NCBI GenBank assembly: GCA_946482655.1
Contig: CAMLSA010000010.1
Coordinates: 1-47,458 of the forward strand
DNA from: an uncultured Sphingomonas sp.
GTDB taxonomy: Bacteria; Pseudomonadota; Alphaproteobacteria; Sphingomonadales; Sphingomonadaceae
Direction of reading: 5' to 3'
DNA: 47,458 nucleotides
The notes under the pieces were generated by a model. That model saw only the letters and a list, made by a program, of their open reading frames with translations, was not told the origin of the DNA and ran no database searches. Positions 37,886 to 45,965 of this stretch are shown here, piece by piece. Made by a program: the position numbers and the translations under genes. The number at the start of each line of letters is the position of its first letter. The first letter of the stretch is position 1.

Positions 37886-38674
37886 GTGAATTTGCAGCCG
37901 ATTATCGCTTTTTTCGCCTCGATCGGCCGGCTGCTCATCTCAGCCCTGGCCGCGGTTGGGCGGGTGACCATCTTCGGGTTCACGACTCTCGCGCGGGCGG
38001 TCCGGCCGCCTTATTATCCGGCCCGGCTGATCGAACAGCTCATGCAGATCGGCTGGTTCTCGCTGCCCGTGGTCGGCATGACGGCGATCTTCTCGGGTGC
38101 GGCGCTCGCCCAGCAGACCTTCACCGCCGGGTCGCGCTTCAACGCCACCTCGACGGTCCCCGCGATCGTCGTGCTCGGCATCGTGCGTGAGCTGGGCCCG
38201 GTGCTGGTCGGGTTGATGGTCGCCGGGCGGGTCTCCTCGGCGATGGCCGCCGAGCTGGGAACGATGCGCGTGACCGAGCAGCTCGACGCGCTCACCACGT
38301 TGCGCACCGATCCCTATCGCTATCTTATCGCGCCGCGGCTGCTCGCCGCGTTGATCGCGCTACCGCTGATGGTGGTGATCGCCAATGCGATCGGCATCTT
38401 CGGCGGCTATTTCGTCGCGGTGTACAAGCTCGACTTCAACCCGACCGGCTATCTAGAAGTCACCCGGCAATATCTGACCGCGACCGATCTACAGATGGCG
38501 CTCGTCAAATCCGCCTTCTTCGGCTTCTTCATCGCGCTGATGGGCTGCTATCACGGCTTTCGCGCACAGGGCGGGGCGGCCGGGGTCGGCCGGGCGACCA
38601 CCGACGCCGTCGTCTCGGCCTTCATCCTGATCCTCCTGTCGAACATGATCATCACGCTGATGGCGTTCGGCTGA
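37886..38674 (+). CDS. mlaE: MlaE-family ABC transporter permease
   Basis: 262 residues from the GTG at 37886; a TTG at 37871 is an alternative and no strong ribosome binding site favours either. Multi-TM permease of the MlaE/YrbE type: RLIEQLMQIGWFSLPVVGMTAIFSGAALAQQ and ELGPVLVGLMVAGRVSSAMAAELGTMRVTEQLDAL are the family motifs. With an ATPase and a periplasmic MlaD it moves phospholipids between membranes. Its TGA overlaps the ATG of mlaF. Confidence 0.9.
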   Translation: MNLQPIIAFFASIGRLLISALAAVGRVTIFGFTTLARAVRPPYYPARLIEQLMQIGWFSLPVVGMTAIFSGAALAQQTFTAGSRFNATSTVPAIVVLGIVRELGPVLVGLMVAGRVSSAMAAELGTMRVTEQLDALTTLRTDPYRYLIAPRLLAALIALPLMVVIANAIGIFGGYFVAVYKLDFNPTGYLEVTRQYLTATDLQMALVKSAFFGFFIALMGCYHGFRAQGGAAGVGRATTDAVVSAFILILLSNMIITLMAFG

Positions 38675-39432
38675 TGGGGAGCGAATACAAGATCAGGATC
38701 GAGGGCGTGAGCAAGTCGTTCGGGTCCAATCTCGTGCTCGATGGCGTCGATCTCGAGATCGAGCCCGGCGAATCGCTGGCGATCATCGGCCAGTCCGGCA
38801 GCGGCAAGTCGGTCACGCTCAAATGCATATTGGGGCTCATCCGGCCCGATCGTGGCGCGATCCGCGTCGACGGCGAGGATCTGCTGTCGATGTCGTCGCG
38901 CGAGCTCGAACGCGCCCGCGCCAAGTTCGGCATGTTGTTCCAGGGCTCGGCGCTGTTCGATTCGCTACCGATCTGGCGCAACGTCACCTTCGCGCTGACG
39001 CAGGGACGGATGCTCGATTCGGCCAAGATGCGCAAGATCGCCGCCGAGAATCTCGAAAGAGTCGGGCTCGGCGGGGAAGTGCTCGATCTTCGTCCGAGCG
39101 AGCTTTCCGGCGGCATGCAGAAGCGTGTCGCGCTCGCCCGCGCGATCGCCCCCCGGCCTGAAATCATCTTCTTCGACGAGCCGACCACGGGCCTCGATCC
39201 GATCCGCGCCGACGTGATCAACGACCTCATCGTCGAACTGGTCGAGGATCTCGGCGTAACCGCGCTCACGATAACCCACGATATGGCATCGGCGCGCAAG
39301 ATCGCGCACCAGGTGGCGATGCTCTACCAGGGCAGGATCATCTGGAAGGGGCCACGCGACAGGCTCTACGACAGTGGAAACCCTTATGTGGACCAGTTCG
39401 TTCAGGGACGGGCCGAGGGACCGATCCGCTAG
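38674..39432 (+). CDS. mlaF: MlaF-type ABC transporter ATPase
   Basis: 252 residues. Walker A IIGQSGSGKSVTLKCI, Q-loop GMLFQGSALF, signature LSGGMQKRVALARAIAP, Walker B IIFFDEPTTGLDPI and switch His in ALTITHDMAS. It pairs with the preceding MlaE-like permease. No MlaD, MlaC or MlaB genes follow, so the substrate-binding parts must be encoded elsewhere. The name is by family; a role in other lipid or toluene-tolerance transport is possible. Confidence 0.92.
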   Translation: MGSEYKIRIEGVSKSFGSNLVLDGVDLEIEPGESLAIIGQSGSGKSVTLKCILGLIRPDRGAIRVDGEDLLSMSSRELERARAKFGMLFQGSALFDSLPIWRNVTFALTQGRMLDSAKMRKIAAENLERVGLGGEVLDLRPSELSGGMQKRVALARAIAPRPEIIFFDEPTTGLDPIRADVINDLIVELVEDLGVTALTITHDMASARKIAHQVAMLYQGRIIWKGPRDRLYDSGNPYVDQFVQGRAEGPIR

Positions 39433-39485
39433 TCCGATCGATCAGTCCCACCTCGGCGCAAGACAATCATCCGAAAGGCCGACCG

Positions 39486-40040
39486 ATGCTTGGACGTACC
39501 GTACCCGATGTGACGCTGAAGACCCGAGTGCGCGACGCCAGCCTGGGCGGAGAAAACCCGTTCCGTTGGCAGGATGTTCACACCGGCAATCTTTTCAAGG
39601 GGCGGCGCGTGGCGGTTTTCGCTCTGCCCGGTGCCTTCACGCCGACCTGCACGACCGAGCAATGCCCGGCCTATGAGCGCAGCTATGACGATCTGAGGTC
39701 CGCGGGCGTCGGCGAGGTCTATTGCCTGTCGGTCAACGACGCCTTCGTCATGTATCAATGGGGCAAGCATCTCGGCATCGAGAAGACCAAGCTGCTTCCC
39801 GACGGTTCGGGCAACTTCACCCGGCGGATGGGCATGCTGATCAACAAGGACCATCTCGGCTTCGGCTATCGCTCGTGGCGCTATGCGATGGTGGTCGATG
39901 ACGGCAAGATCGTCGGCTGGTTCGAAGAGCCGGGCATCAACGACGAAGGGGCCGACGATGATCCCTATGGCGTGAGCGCGCCCGAAAATGTGCTGGCGTG
40001 GCTGGAGGCGAACCCGGTGAGCGTACCGGCCAACGCCTGA
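39486..40040 (+). CDS. Peroxiredoxin of the Prx5 type
   Basis: 184 residues. Thiol peroxidase with the peroxidatic Cys in ALPGAFTPTCTTEQCPAYE (PxxxTxxC core, about residue 55). A typical Prx5 glutaredoxin-fused partner is absent; a second Cys occurs in EQC and one in VYCLSV. It likely reduces H2O2 or organic peroxides using cytosolic thiols. Expressed from its own region after mlaF. A short hairpin (GCAGCC, 3-base loop, GGCTGC, 40091-40105) follows and could end its transcript. Confidence 0.9.
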   Translation: MLGRTVPDVTLKTRVRDASLGGENPFRWQDVHTGNLFKGRRVAVFALPGAFTPTCTTEQCPAYERSYDDLRSAGVGEVYCLSVNDAFVMYQWGKHLGIEKTKLLPDGSGNFTRRMGMLINKDHLGFGYRSWRYAMVVDDGKIVGWFEEPGINDEGADDDPYGVSAPENVLAWLEANPVSVPANA

Positions 40041-40288
40041 TCGCGGCTCGCGGGTCCGATCGTCCTCCACAATGCATTGATCAGCCTCATGCAGCCGGAG
40101 GCTGCGCCCTTCCACGCTCGCTGTCCGGCGAAAGACCGACGCGCGACATGAGCATATTGCGGACGATCGACGCATCTGCCATGGGCGCGAACATGCACAA
40201 GATCAATAGCTTGGGCTTGGAACGGCCATGCCGATGCCAAGCCGAAGCGGTTGTTCTGCAACCGGCATATCAACTGAAGGGAGAAGCA

Positions 40289-42751
40289 ATGAATATCAAC
40301 GATCGCTCATCGAAACGGGCTGTGAGCATACGGGTTTTTCTGCTGGCGTCGTGCAGTCTGGGGCTGGCGCTGCCCTCGGCACCCGCGCTGGCTCAGAGCG
40401 GGTCGGAGGCGGCCGCGGAGCCGCAGGACGGGATTCAGGATATTATCGTGACCGCGCGCAAGCGGGTCGAGACGGCGCAAACGGCTCCGGTGGCGATCAC
40501 CACGGTTTCCGGTGAACAACTCACCAGATACTCGATCAGCTCTCTGGAGCAGGTAGCCGCCACGACGCCGCAGCTGCAGGTATCCCGCGCGGTCTCGGGA
40601 TCGGCTGCCAACATCTCGTTGCGCGGTATCGGCTCGAGCTTTTCGAGCGCGGGCATCGAGCAGTCCGTGGCAATCATCGTCGATGGGGTGTATTACGGCT
40701 CGGGCCAGGTGCTGAATGAAGGTCTGTTCGATTCGGCACGGATCGAAATCCTCAAGGGGCCGCAGGCGCTGTTCTTCGGCAAGAATGCGACAGCCGGCGC
40801 AATTTCCGTGACGACGGCGGATCCGACCGACAAGCTCGAGGCGATGGCCCGGGTCGGCTATGAGTTCGGCGCCAAGAATGTTTCCGGCGAGGGCTATATA
40901 TCGGGACCATTGACCGAGACGCTCTCGGCCCGGCTCGCCCTGCGCTACTCGCATATGTTCGGGGGATATTATGAGAATGGGGCGGAAACCTCGCGCTACA
41001 CCGTATTCGACGCGGCGACCGGCACGAGTTCGATCCTGACGGCGCCACCGGCGGCGAACCAAAGCCCTCGGGAAAAGCAGGCGATGGGTCGCCTGACCCT
41101 GAAATGGACTCCGACTGATCGCCTCACGGCCAACCTGAAAGTGGCCGGCAACATCGATAAGACGAACGACACGGCCTGGAACGCGGTGCCCATCTGTGCC
41201 TTTGCAACCATGCAGAACGCACCGACGCAGGCGTGCAACGGCGGATTCATCCGGTACGTCAACAAGGCTCCCGCGGAGGTTGCCGCCAATCTTCGGGGAG
41301 CCAGGAAGGATGGCTCACCTTATAATCGCTACAAGTCCTACTCGGTCACTGCGGCACTGGAATATGATCTGGGAAGCGTCGGTCTCACTTCGGTAACGAA
41401 TTTCAACAGGAGCAAGAACACGAGCCTACCCGCCTATGGCGGCGAGGCCCCGTTCTTCGGTATCGGTGGCGGCGGCTGGGGCAGCGAGATCTCGCGCCGT
41501 CGGGCTTTCTCGACGGAGGCCCGTGCGCTCACGACCTTCGACAGCCCGGTCAACGTCATGGTGGGAGTATATTACCAAGACACCCGCTTCGACTATGACG
41601 CGGCCGTAGCTTTTGCCGGAGTGGGCAACTCGGCGGCGCCGGCGACGCAATATATCGCGAACCAGAAAAATTCGTTCACAAACGGTGAAACCATCGCCGG
41701 ATACGGACAGGTCATCTGGAAAGTCATTCCGACTGTCGAGCTCAACGCGGGCGTTCGATACACACACGAGACGAAAGACTCGTTTCTTATCCAGACCTAT
41801 TCCAATCCCCTCCTGATCCCTCTCGTCTATATTCCGAACGTCCCGGTCAGGGCGGAGCAGACGTTCAACAACTGGAGTCCGGAGATCACGCTCACATGGC
41901 GGCCGGCGCGTTCCATCACGGTCTATGGTGGGTACAAGACCGGCTACAAGTCGGGCGGCTTCTCCAATAGCGGCATCCTCGGGCAGTTCACGCCAGCGGG
42001 GGGCCTCGAATTCCAGCCCGAAACAGCGCGTGGTTTCGAAGGTGGTGTCAAGACCACCATCTTCGACAACCAGTTGCGCTTCAACGTCGGTGTCTATCGC
42101 TATCGATATAGCGATCTCCAGATCGACTTCTTCAACTCGGCGATCACCACCCTCATCACCACCAATGCGGGTGCGGCCATCACCAAGGGCGTGGAGATCG
42201 AGAGTCAGTGGTCGCCGCGCAGCATTCCGGGCTTCGATCTGCATGGAACGCTCAACTACAACAATGCGCGTTACAAGAACTACAATGGTCCGTGCTGGAC
42301 GGGTCAGACGATCCAGCTGGGCTGCTCCATCGTGGGACCGGGTGGCGCCCCTTACCAGAATCTGAGCGGGAAGCCGACCGCCAATGCTCCAAAATGGACA
42401 GCTTCGTTCGGCTTCAACTACGCCTTTCCGCTCAACGACATGATCGAGATGAGGATCTCGGCTGACGGGCGCTACAGCGACCGTTACAACTTCTCTTCGG
42501 TCTTCGATCCGATCGCCTTCCAGAAATCCTACGTCGTTGTCGATGCCACCGCGAGCATCGCAACGCTGGACAACCGATGGCAGATCGCGCTTATCGGCAA
42601 GAACCTGACGAACAAGCGCTTCATCGGAACCGACTGGGAGACGACGAATACGGGCAGCGGAACCGGAACGGCCATGGGAGTCAAGTCGGACCTGATCGGC
42701 TTCGCCAATATTCCCCGTACGGTAGAGGTCCGTCTGACCTGGCGTTACTGA
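40289..42751 (+). CDS. TonB-dependent outer-membrane receptor
   Basis: 820 residues from the ATG at 40289, with GAAGGGAGA upstream. Signal peptide MNINDRSSKRAVSIRVFLLA ending near APALAQ. Then a TonB-box-like DIIVTARKR, a plug domain (about 45-160; NISLRGIGSS, IVDGVYYGSGQ, RIEILKGPQALFFGKNATAGAI), and a beta-barrel with terminal aromatic residues (TVEVRLTWRY). Sphingomonads carry many such receptors for siderophores or plant-derived compounds. No regulator, exporter or partner gene is close, so the substrate cannot be inferred. A strong terminator follows. Confidence 0.93.
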   Translation: MNINDRSSKRAVSIRVFLLASCSLGLALPSAPALAQSGSEAAAEPQDGIQDIIVTARKRVETAQTAPVAITTVSGEQLTRYSISSLEQVAATTPQLQVSRAVSGSAANISLRGIGSSFSSAGIEQSVAIIVDGVYYGSGQVLNEGLFDSARIEILKGPQALFFGKNATAGAISVTTADPTDKLEAMARVGYEFGAKNVSGEGYISGPLTETLSARLALRYSHMFGGYYENGAETSRYTVFDAATGTSSILTAPPAANQSPREKQAMGRLTLKWTPTDRLTANLKVAGNIDKTNDTAWNAVPICAFATMQNAPTQACNGGFIRYVNKAPAEVAANLRGARKDGSPYNRYKSYSVTAALEYDLGSVGLTSVTNFNRSKNTSLPAYGGEAPFFGIGGGGWGSEISRRRAFSTEARALTTFDSPVNVMVGVYYQDTRFDYDAAVAFAGVGNSAAPATQYIANQKNSFTNGETIAGYGQVIWKVIPTVELNAGVRYTHETKDSFLIQTYSNPLLIPLVYIPNVPVRAEQTFNNWSPEITLTWRPARSITVYGGYKTGYKSGGFSNSGILGQFTPAGGLEFQPETARGFEGGVKTTIFDNQLRFNVGVYRYRYSDLQIDFFNSAITTLITTNAGAAITKGVEIESQWSPRSIPGFDLHGTLNYNNARYKNYNGPCWTGQTIQLGCSIVGPGGAPYQNLSGKPTANAPKWTASFGFNYAFPLNDMIEMRISADGRYSDRYNFSSVFDPIAFQKSYVVVDATASIATLDNRWQIALIGKNLTNKRFIGTDWETTNTGSGTGTAMGVKSDLIGFANIPRTVEVRLTWRY

Positions 42752-42771
42752 GTATTCCGTTCTCGATGCCA

Positions 42772-42809
42772 CAGGGTTGCAGCCAGTCTTCTGGCTGCAA
42801 CCCTGTTTC
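42772..42809 (+). terminator. Intrinsic terminator after the TonB receptor
   Basis: CAGGGTTGCAGCCAG, loop TCTT, CTGGCTGCAACCCTG: 15 perfect pairs, followed by TTTCGGG. It begins 20 bases after the stop codon. Confidence 0.9.
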
Positions 42810-43083
42810 GGGCGTGCGGGTCTCCCGGTGAGCACGTTGGTCTCGATCCACCGGGAGGGAAGGCCGGACAGGTGCGCCGCCCACTTCTCCTTCAGCCAGT
42901 CTCGCTAGTCGGGTCGCCGTAATGCCCAGAATTCCTCCAAAAACGATTTTGGCGGAAAACTCCCGGTCTGCCAGCGAACCGAAATAAAGCTGCGATTCCC
43001 TATGATGAGCGCCGTTTATCGACCTGGGATCGTTGGGGCTTTTTCGTTCGACCGACGCCGCGTCGCAGCATTGGGCTAAGTGC
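42810..43083. other. Gene-free stretch upstream of the plcP-like operon
   Basis: Together with the following control region this makes a gap of about 365 bases between the receptor and the plcP-like gene. A small dyad, CCAAAA-ACGA-TTTTGG (42937-42952), is the only structure I see in this part. No coding frame resembles a known protein. Confidence 0.4.
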
Positions 43084-43133
43084 TTGTCATAAAGCCGTAA
43101 GCTTTCGTCGAGGCGGCTGTAACAATTATGAAT
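43084..43133 (+). promoter_or_regulatory. Pho-box-like phased array and possible PhoB-dependent promoter
   Basis: TTGTCAT (43084), CCGTAAG (43095), CGTCGAG (43106) and CTGTAAC (43117) are spaced exactly 11 bases apart. The first is close to the PhoB half-site CTGTCAT (6 of 7) and the fourth matches 5 of 7; the middle two are weaker. A possible -10 (TATGAA, 43127) follows, with no -35 needed in PhoB-type promoters. The spacing of 11 is that of the known Pho box. The fit is incomplete, so this remains inference. Confidence 0.45.
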
Positions 43134-43143
43134 CATAGGGTCG

Positions 43144-43169
43144 GCTCGTCATCCACGAAGGAGACGAGC
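43144..43169 (+). promoter_or_regulatory. Stem-loop containing the plcP ribosome binding site
   Basis: GCTCGTC (43144-43150) pairs with GACGAGC (43163-43169); the 12-base loop holds the AAGGA part of the ribosome binding site (43158-43162), and the stem ends right before the ATG at 43171. It may tune translation or may be chance. Confidence 0.35.
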
Positions 43170-43170
43170 G

Positions 43171-44013
43171 ATGAATGCGATTACCCGGATTGCCGCCTTT
43201 CAGGAGAAAGCGCCGTCCCAGCCCGAGGCCCGCCGACAGCGCCGCCGCTACCGGACGATCTGGGTGTCCGACGTCCATCTCGGCACGCGCGGGTGCAATG
43301 CGCAAATGCTGATCGATTTTCTCGACTCCACCGACAGCGATACGATGTACCTCGTCGGCGATATCATCGACGGCTGGCGGCTCAAGCGGAGCTGGTACTG
43401 GCCGGCGCTGCACAACGACATCGTCTGGCGCGTAATGAAGCGCGCGAAGCGCGGTACGCGCGTGGTCTTCATTCCCGGCAATCACGACGAGATGTTCCGG
43501 CAATTCTCCGGCATGACCTTCGGCGGGATCGAGATTCGCCGCAACGCCATCCACGAGACCGCCGATGGCCGCCGCTTGATGGTGACCCATGGCGACGAGT
43601 TCGACACGGTGGTCATGTGCCACCGCTGGCTCGCCTTCGCGGGCGACGCCGCCTATGAGATATTGATGCGGCTCAACACCGTGATCAACGCGGTCCGCCA
43701 GCGCTTCGACCTGCCTTATTGGTCGCTGTCCAAACATGCCAAACACAAGGTCAAGAACGCGGTGGAGTTCATCTCGCGCTTCGAGGAGGCGGTCGCCCAC
43801 GAGGCGGGCGAGCGCGGCGTGGACGGAGTGGTCTGCGGGCACATCCACACCGCCGAGATCCGCGACTTCGGTGACATCGTCTATTATAATGACGGCGACT
43901 GGGTAGAAGGCTGCACCGCACTGGTCGAGCATTTCGATGGGCGGATGGAGGTGCTCCACTGGGCCGACGAGATCGCCGCGCGCCGTCAGCTCGCCACCGC
44001 CATGGCCGCCTAG
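43171..44013 (+). CDS. plcP: PlcP-like metallophosphoesterase (phospholipase C for lipid remodelling)
   Basis: 280 residues. Calcineurin-like phosphoesterase: metal motifs SDVHLGTRGC (about 33), VGDIIDGWRLKRSWYWP (about 63), PGNHDEMFR (about 103), THGDEFD and GHIHTAEIRD. Databases often label such proteins UDP-2,3-diacylglucosamine hydrolase (LpxH). The HLGTRGCNAQML, WRLKRSWYWPALHND and YNDGDWVEGCTALVEHFDG motifs are, as I recall, those of the rhizobial and marine PlcP, which splits phosphatidylcholine and other phospholipids under phosphate limitation. The next gene is a glycosyltransferase of the type that uses the released diacylglycerol. Family is firm; the PlcP role is inferred. Confidence 0.75.
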   Translation: MNAITRIAAFQEKAPSQPEARRQRRRYRTIWVSDVHLGTRGCNAQMLIDFLDSTDSDTMYLVGDIIDGWRLKRSWYWPALHNDIVWRVMKRAKRGTRVVFIPGNHDEMFRQFSGMTFGGIEIRRNAIHETADGRRLMVTHGDEFDTVVMCHRWLAFAGDAAYEILMRLNTVINAVRQRFDLPYWSLSKHAKHKVKNAVEFISRFEEAVAHEAGERGVDGVVCGHIHTAEIRDFGDIVYYNDGDWVEGCTALVEHFDGRMEVLHWADEIAARRQLATAMAA

Positions 44014-44014
44014 C

Positions 44015-45043
44015 ATGCGTATCGCGATTGCCACCGATGCCTGGAGTCCGCAGGTCAACGGCGTGGTCCGCACGCTCCAGGCGGTCAGCGCCGAGTTGGT
44101 CGAGATGGGGCATGAGGTCTGCGTGATCGCGCCTGATCAGTTCCTCACCTGGCCGTGCCCGAGCTATCCCGAGATCCGCCTCGCGCTGACCACCCATTTC
44201 GGGGTGGGACGCAAGATAGCCGACTTCCGCGCCGAGGCGATCCACATCGCGACCGAGGGCCCGATAGGAATGGCCGCGCGCCGCCACTGCCTGAGCCGGC
44301 ATTTCGCCTTCACCTCCGCCTATCACACCCAGTTTCCGGACTATGTGGCCGAGCGTACCGGCATGCCGGCCGACTGGTTCTGGCGATATATCCGCTGGTT
44401 CCATGGCCCCTCGGCCGCGGTGCTGGCATCGACGCCGTCGATCGAGGCGATGCTCGGCGCGCGCGGCATAGCCCCGGTGCGGCGCTGGGGCAGGGGCGTC
44501 GACCTCCACCTGTTCAGGCCGGATCGGCCGGCGCATCCGGCCTTCGTCGATCTGCCGCGCCCGATCCAGCTTTATGTCGGCCGCGTCGCGGTCGAGAAGA
44601 ATATCGAGGCTTTCCTGGCCTGCGGCGGGCCGGGCTGCAAGGTGATCGTCGGCGACGGACCGGCGCGCGCCGCGCTGGCGAAGGCCTATCCGGAAGCGCG
44701 ATTCACCGGGGCGCTGCATGGCGAGGCGCTGGCGGCCGCCTATGCGGGCGCCGACGTCTTCGTCTTCCCGAGCCGCACCGACACCTTCGGCCTGGTCATG
44801 ATCGAGGCGCTGGCGTGCGGAACGCCGGTCGCCGCCTATCCGGTGACCGGTCCCGTCGACATCCTCGACCCGGCATCGTCGGCGATGGACGAGGATCTCG
44901 GCGTTGCGATAGGCAAGGCGCTGCTGTGCAAGCGAAGCGCGGCCGCCGCCTATGGCGCCACCTTTGGCTGGCGGCGCAGCGCGGAGCAGTTCGTCTCGGC
45001 GCTGGTTCCGCAGGGGGAGGGAAAGCGGAAGCTGGCGGCCTGA
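44015..45043 (+). CDS. GT4 glycosyltransferase, probable Agt-like diacylglycerol glycosyltransferase
   Basis: 342 residues, ATG at 44015, one base after the plcP stop. Start MRIAIATDAWSPQVNGVVRTL is the GT4 N-terminal donor/acceptor motif; the C-terminal nucleotide-sugar region has YVGRVAVEKNIEAF, FVFPSRTDTFGLVMIEALACGTPVAAYPVTG with the two E/G-rich sites. Related enzymes make mannosides or glycosyl-diacylglycerols. In phosphate-starved alphaproteobacteria Agt makes glucosyl and glucuronosyl diacylglycerol from the product of PlcP. This adjacency and order suit that function, but sphingomonad glycolipids differ, and donor sugar is unknown. Confidence 0.75.
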   Translation: MRIAIATDAWSPQVNGVVRTLQAVSAELVEMGHEVCVIAPDQFLTWPCPSYPEIRLALTTHFGVGRKIADFRAEAIHIATEGPIGMAARRHCLSRHFAFTSAYHTQFPDYVAERTGMPADWFWRYIRWFHGPSAAVLASTPSIEAMLGARGIAPVRRWGRGVDLHLFRPDRPAHPAFVDLPRPIQLYVGRVAVEKNIEAFLACGGPGCKVIVGDGPARAALAKAYPEARFTGALHGEALAAAYAGADVFVFPSRTDTFGLVMIEALACGTPVAAYPVTGPVDILDPASSAMDEDLGVAIGKALLCKRSAAAAYGATFGWRRSAEQFVSALVPQGEGKRKLAA

Positions 45044-45093
45044 CCCCCATCGCGCCATGTGGAAAGGGCACGAACGATTCGCGGCTTCCAGCC

Positions 45094-45122
45094 TTGCCCT
45101 TCCGCGCCGCTTTCATTACATC
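45094..45122 (+). promoter_or_regulatory. Candidate promoter upstream of trcR
   Basis: TTGCCC (45094) and TACATC (45117) are 17 bases apart. A GATTC (GANTC) site at 45076-45080 lies just before it. The -10 is poor, so this is tentative. Confidence 0.25.
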
Positions 45123-45135
45123 GTCCCCATGCTTC

Positions 45136-45168
45136 GGCCGCTCCGTGACGGGGCGGCCCTTTTATTTT
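45136..45168 (+). terminator. Terminator-like hairpin in front of trcR
   Basis: GGCCGCTCC, loop GTGAC, GGGGCGGCC: 9 pairs including one G-U, then CTTTTATTTT. The T-run runs directly into the GGAGG ribosome binding site of trcR. It may end the plcP-agt transcript, or act as an attenuator if trcR starts upstream of it. Confidence 0.65.
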
Positions 45169-45179
45169 GGAGGACCGAA

Positions 45180-45866
45180 ATGGCCCAGCCGCTCATGCCC
45201 CATGCCACCGCGTCGTGGCTGGTCGACAACACTGCGCTCAGCTTTCCGCAGATCGCCGAGTTCTGCGGGCTGCACATCCTCGAGGTCCAGGCGATCGCCG
45301 ACGACATGGCGGCGACCAAGCTGACCGGCCGCGATCCTGTGCGCGCCGGCGAACTGAGCGTCGCCGAAATCGAAAAGGGCCAGAAGAATCCCAATTACCG
45401 GCTGGTCATGCAGAAGGGTCCCGATCAGCAGCGCCGCACCAAGGGCCCACGCTACACGCCTGTATCCAAGCGCCAGGACAAGCCGGACGGCATCGCCTGG
45501 ATCATCCGCAATCACCCCGAGGTCTCGGACGGCCAGATCTCCAAGCTGATCGGCACGACCCGCACGACGATCGCGGCGATCCGTGACCGTACCCATTGGA
45601 ACATCGCCAACATCGTCCCCAAGGACCCTGTGACGCTCGGCCTGTGCTCGCAGCGCGAACTCGACGCGGTGGTCGCCAAGGCCGCCAAGGCTGCGGGCAT
45701 CGAGGCGCCCACCGATACCCGCCTCGAAGGCGATCGCGAGGCGCTGATCGAGCAGCTCCGCGCCGAGCGAGACGCCGCCGGCAAGGCGGCCGAGATGAGC
45801 CATGCCGAGGAGGAGGCTGCTCTGTTCGGCGGCCCGGCCTTCCAGGACCCGTTCAAGAAGCAGTAG
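45180..45866 (+). CDS. trcR: TrcR/DUF1013 cell-cycle transcriptional regulator
   Basis: 228 residues from the ATG at 45180, with GGAGG about ten bases upstream. DUF1013 signature: MAQPLMPHATASWLVDNTAL, LSFPQIAEFCGLHILEVQAI, KGPDQQRRTKGPRYTPVSKRQDKPDGI, and DGQISKLIGTTRTTIAAIRDRTHWN. A conserved alphaproteobacterial protein, named TrcR in Caulobacter for a transcription/cell-cycle role as I recall. The central part looks like two helix-turn-helix-type segments. Its leader has a terminator-like hairpin. Confidence 0.88.
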   Translation: MAQPLMPHATASWLVDNTALSFPQIAEFCGLHILEVQAIADDMAATKLTGRDPVRAGELSVAEIEKGQKNPNYRLVMQKGPDQQRRTKGPRYTPVSKRQDKPDGIAWIIRNHPEVSDGQISKLIGTTRTTIAAIRDRTHWNIANIVPKDPVTLGLCSQRELDAVVAKAAKAAGIEAPTDTRLEGDREALIEQLRAERDAAGKAAEMSHAEEEAALFGGPAFQDPFKKQ

Positions 45867-45965
45867 ATCGCGGGCCGCCACAGGCTCCGGCGGCACCGGC
45901 CTCCGCGGCGCGACGAATGTCGAAAGCTTGACCAGCTCTCACGCCAAGCCCAAGAAGCCCTACCC

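Noticed and set aside
43171..44013. LpxH (UDP-2,3-diacylglucosamine hydrolase)
   Set aside because: The motifs and the downstream glycosyltransferase fit PlcP better. LpxH cannot be wholly excluded without phylogeny.
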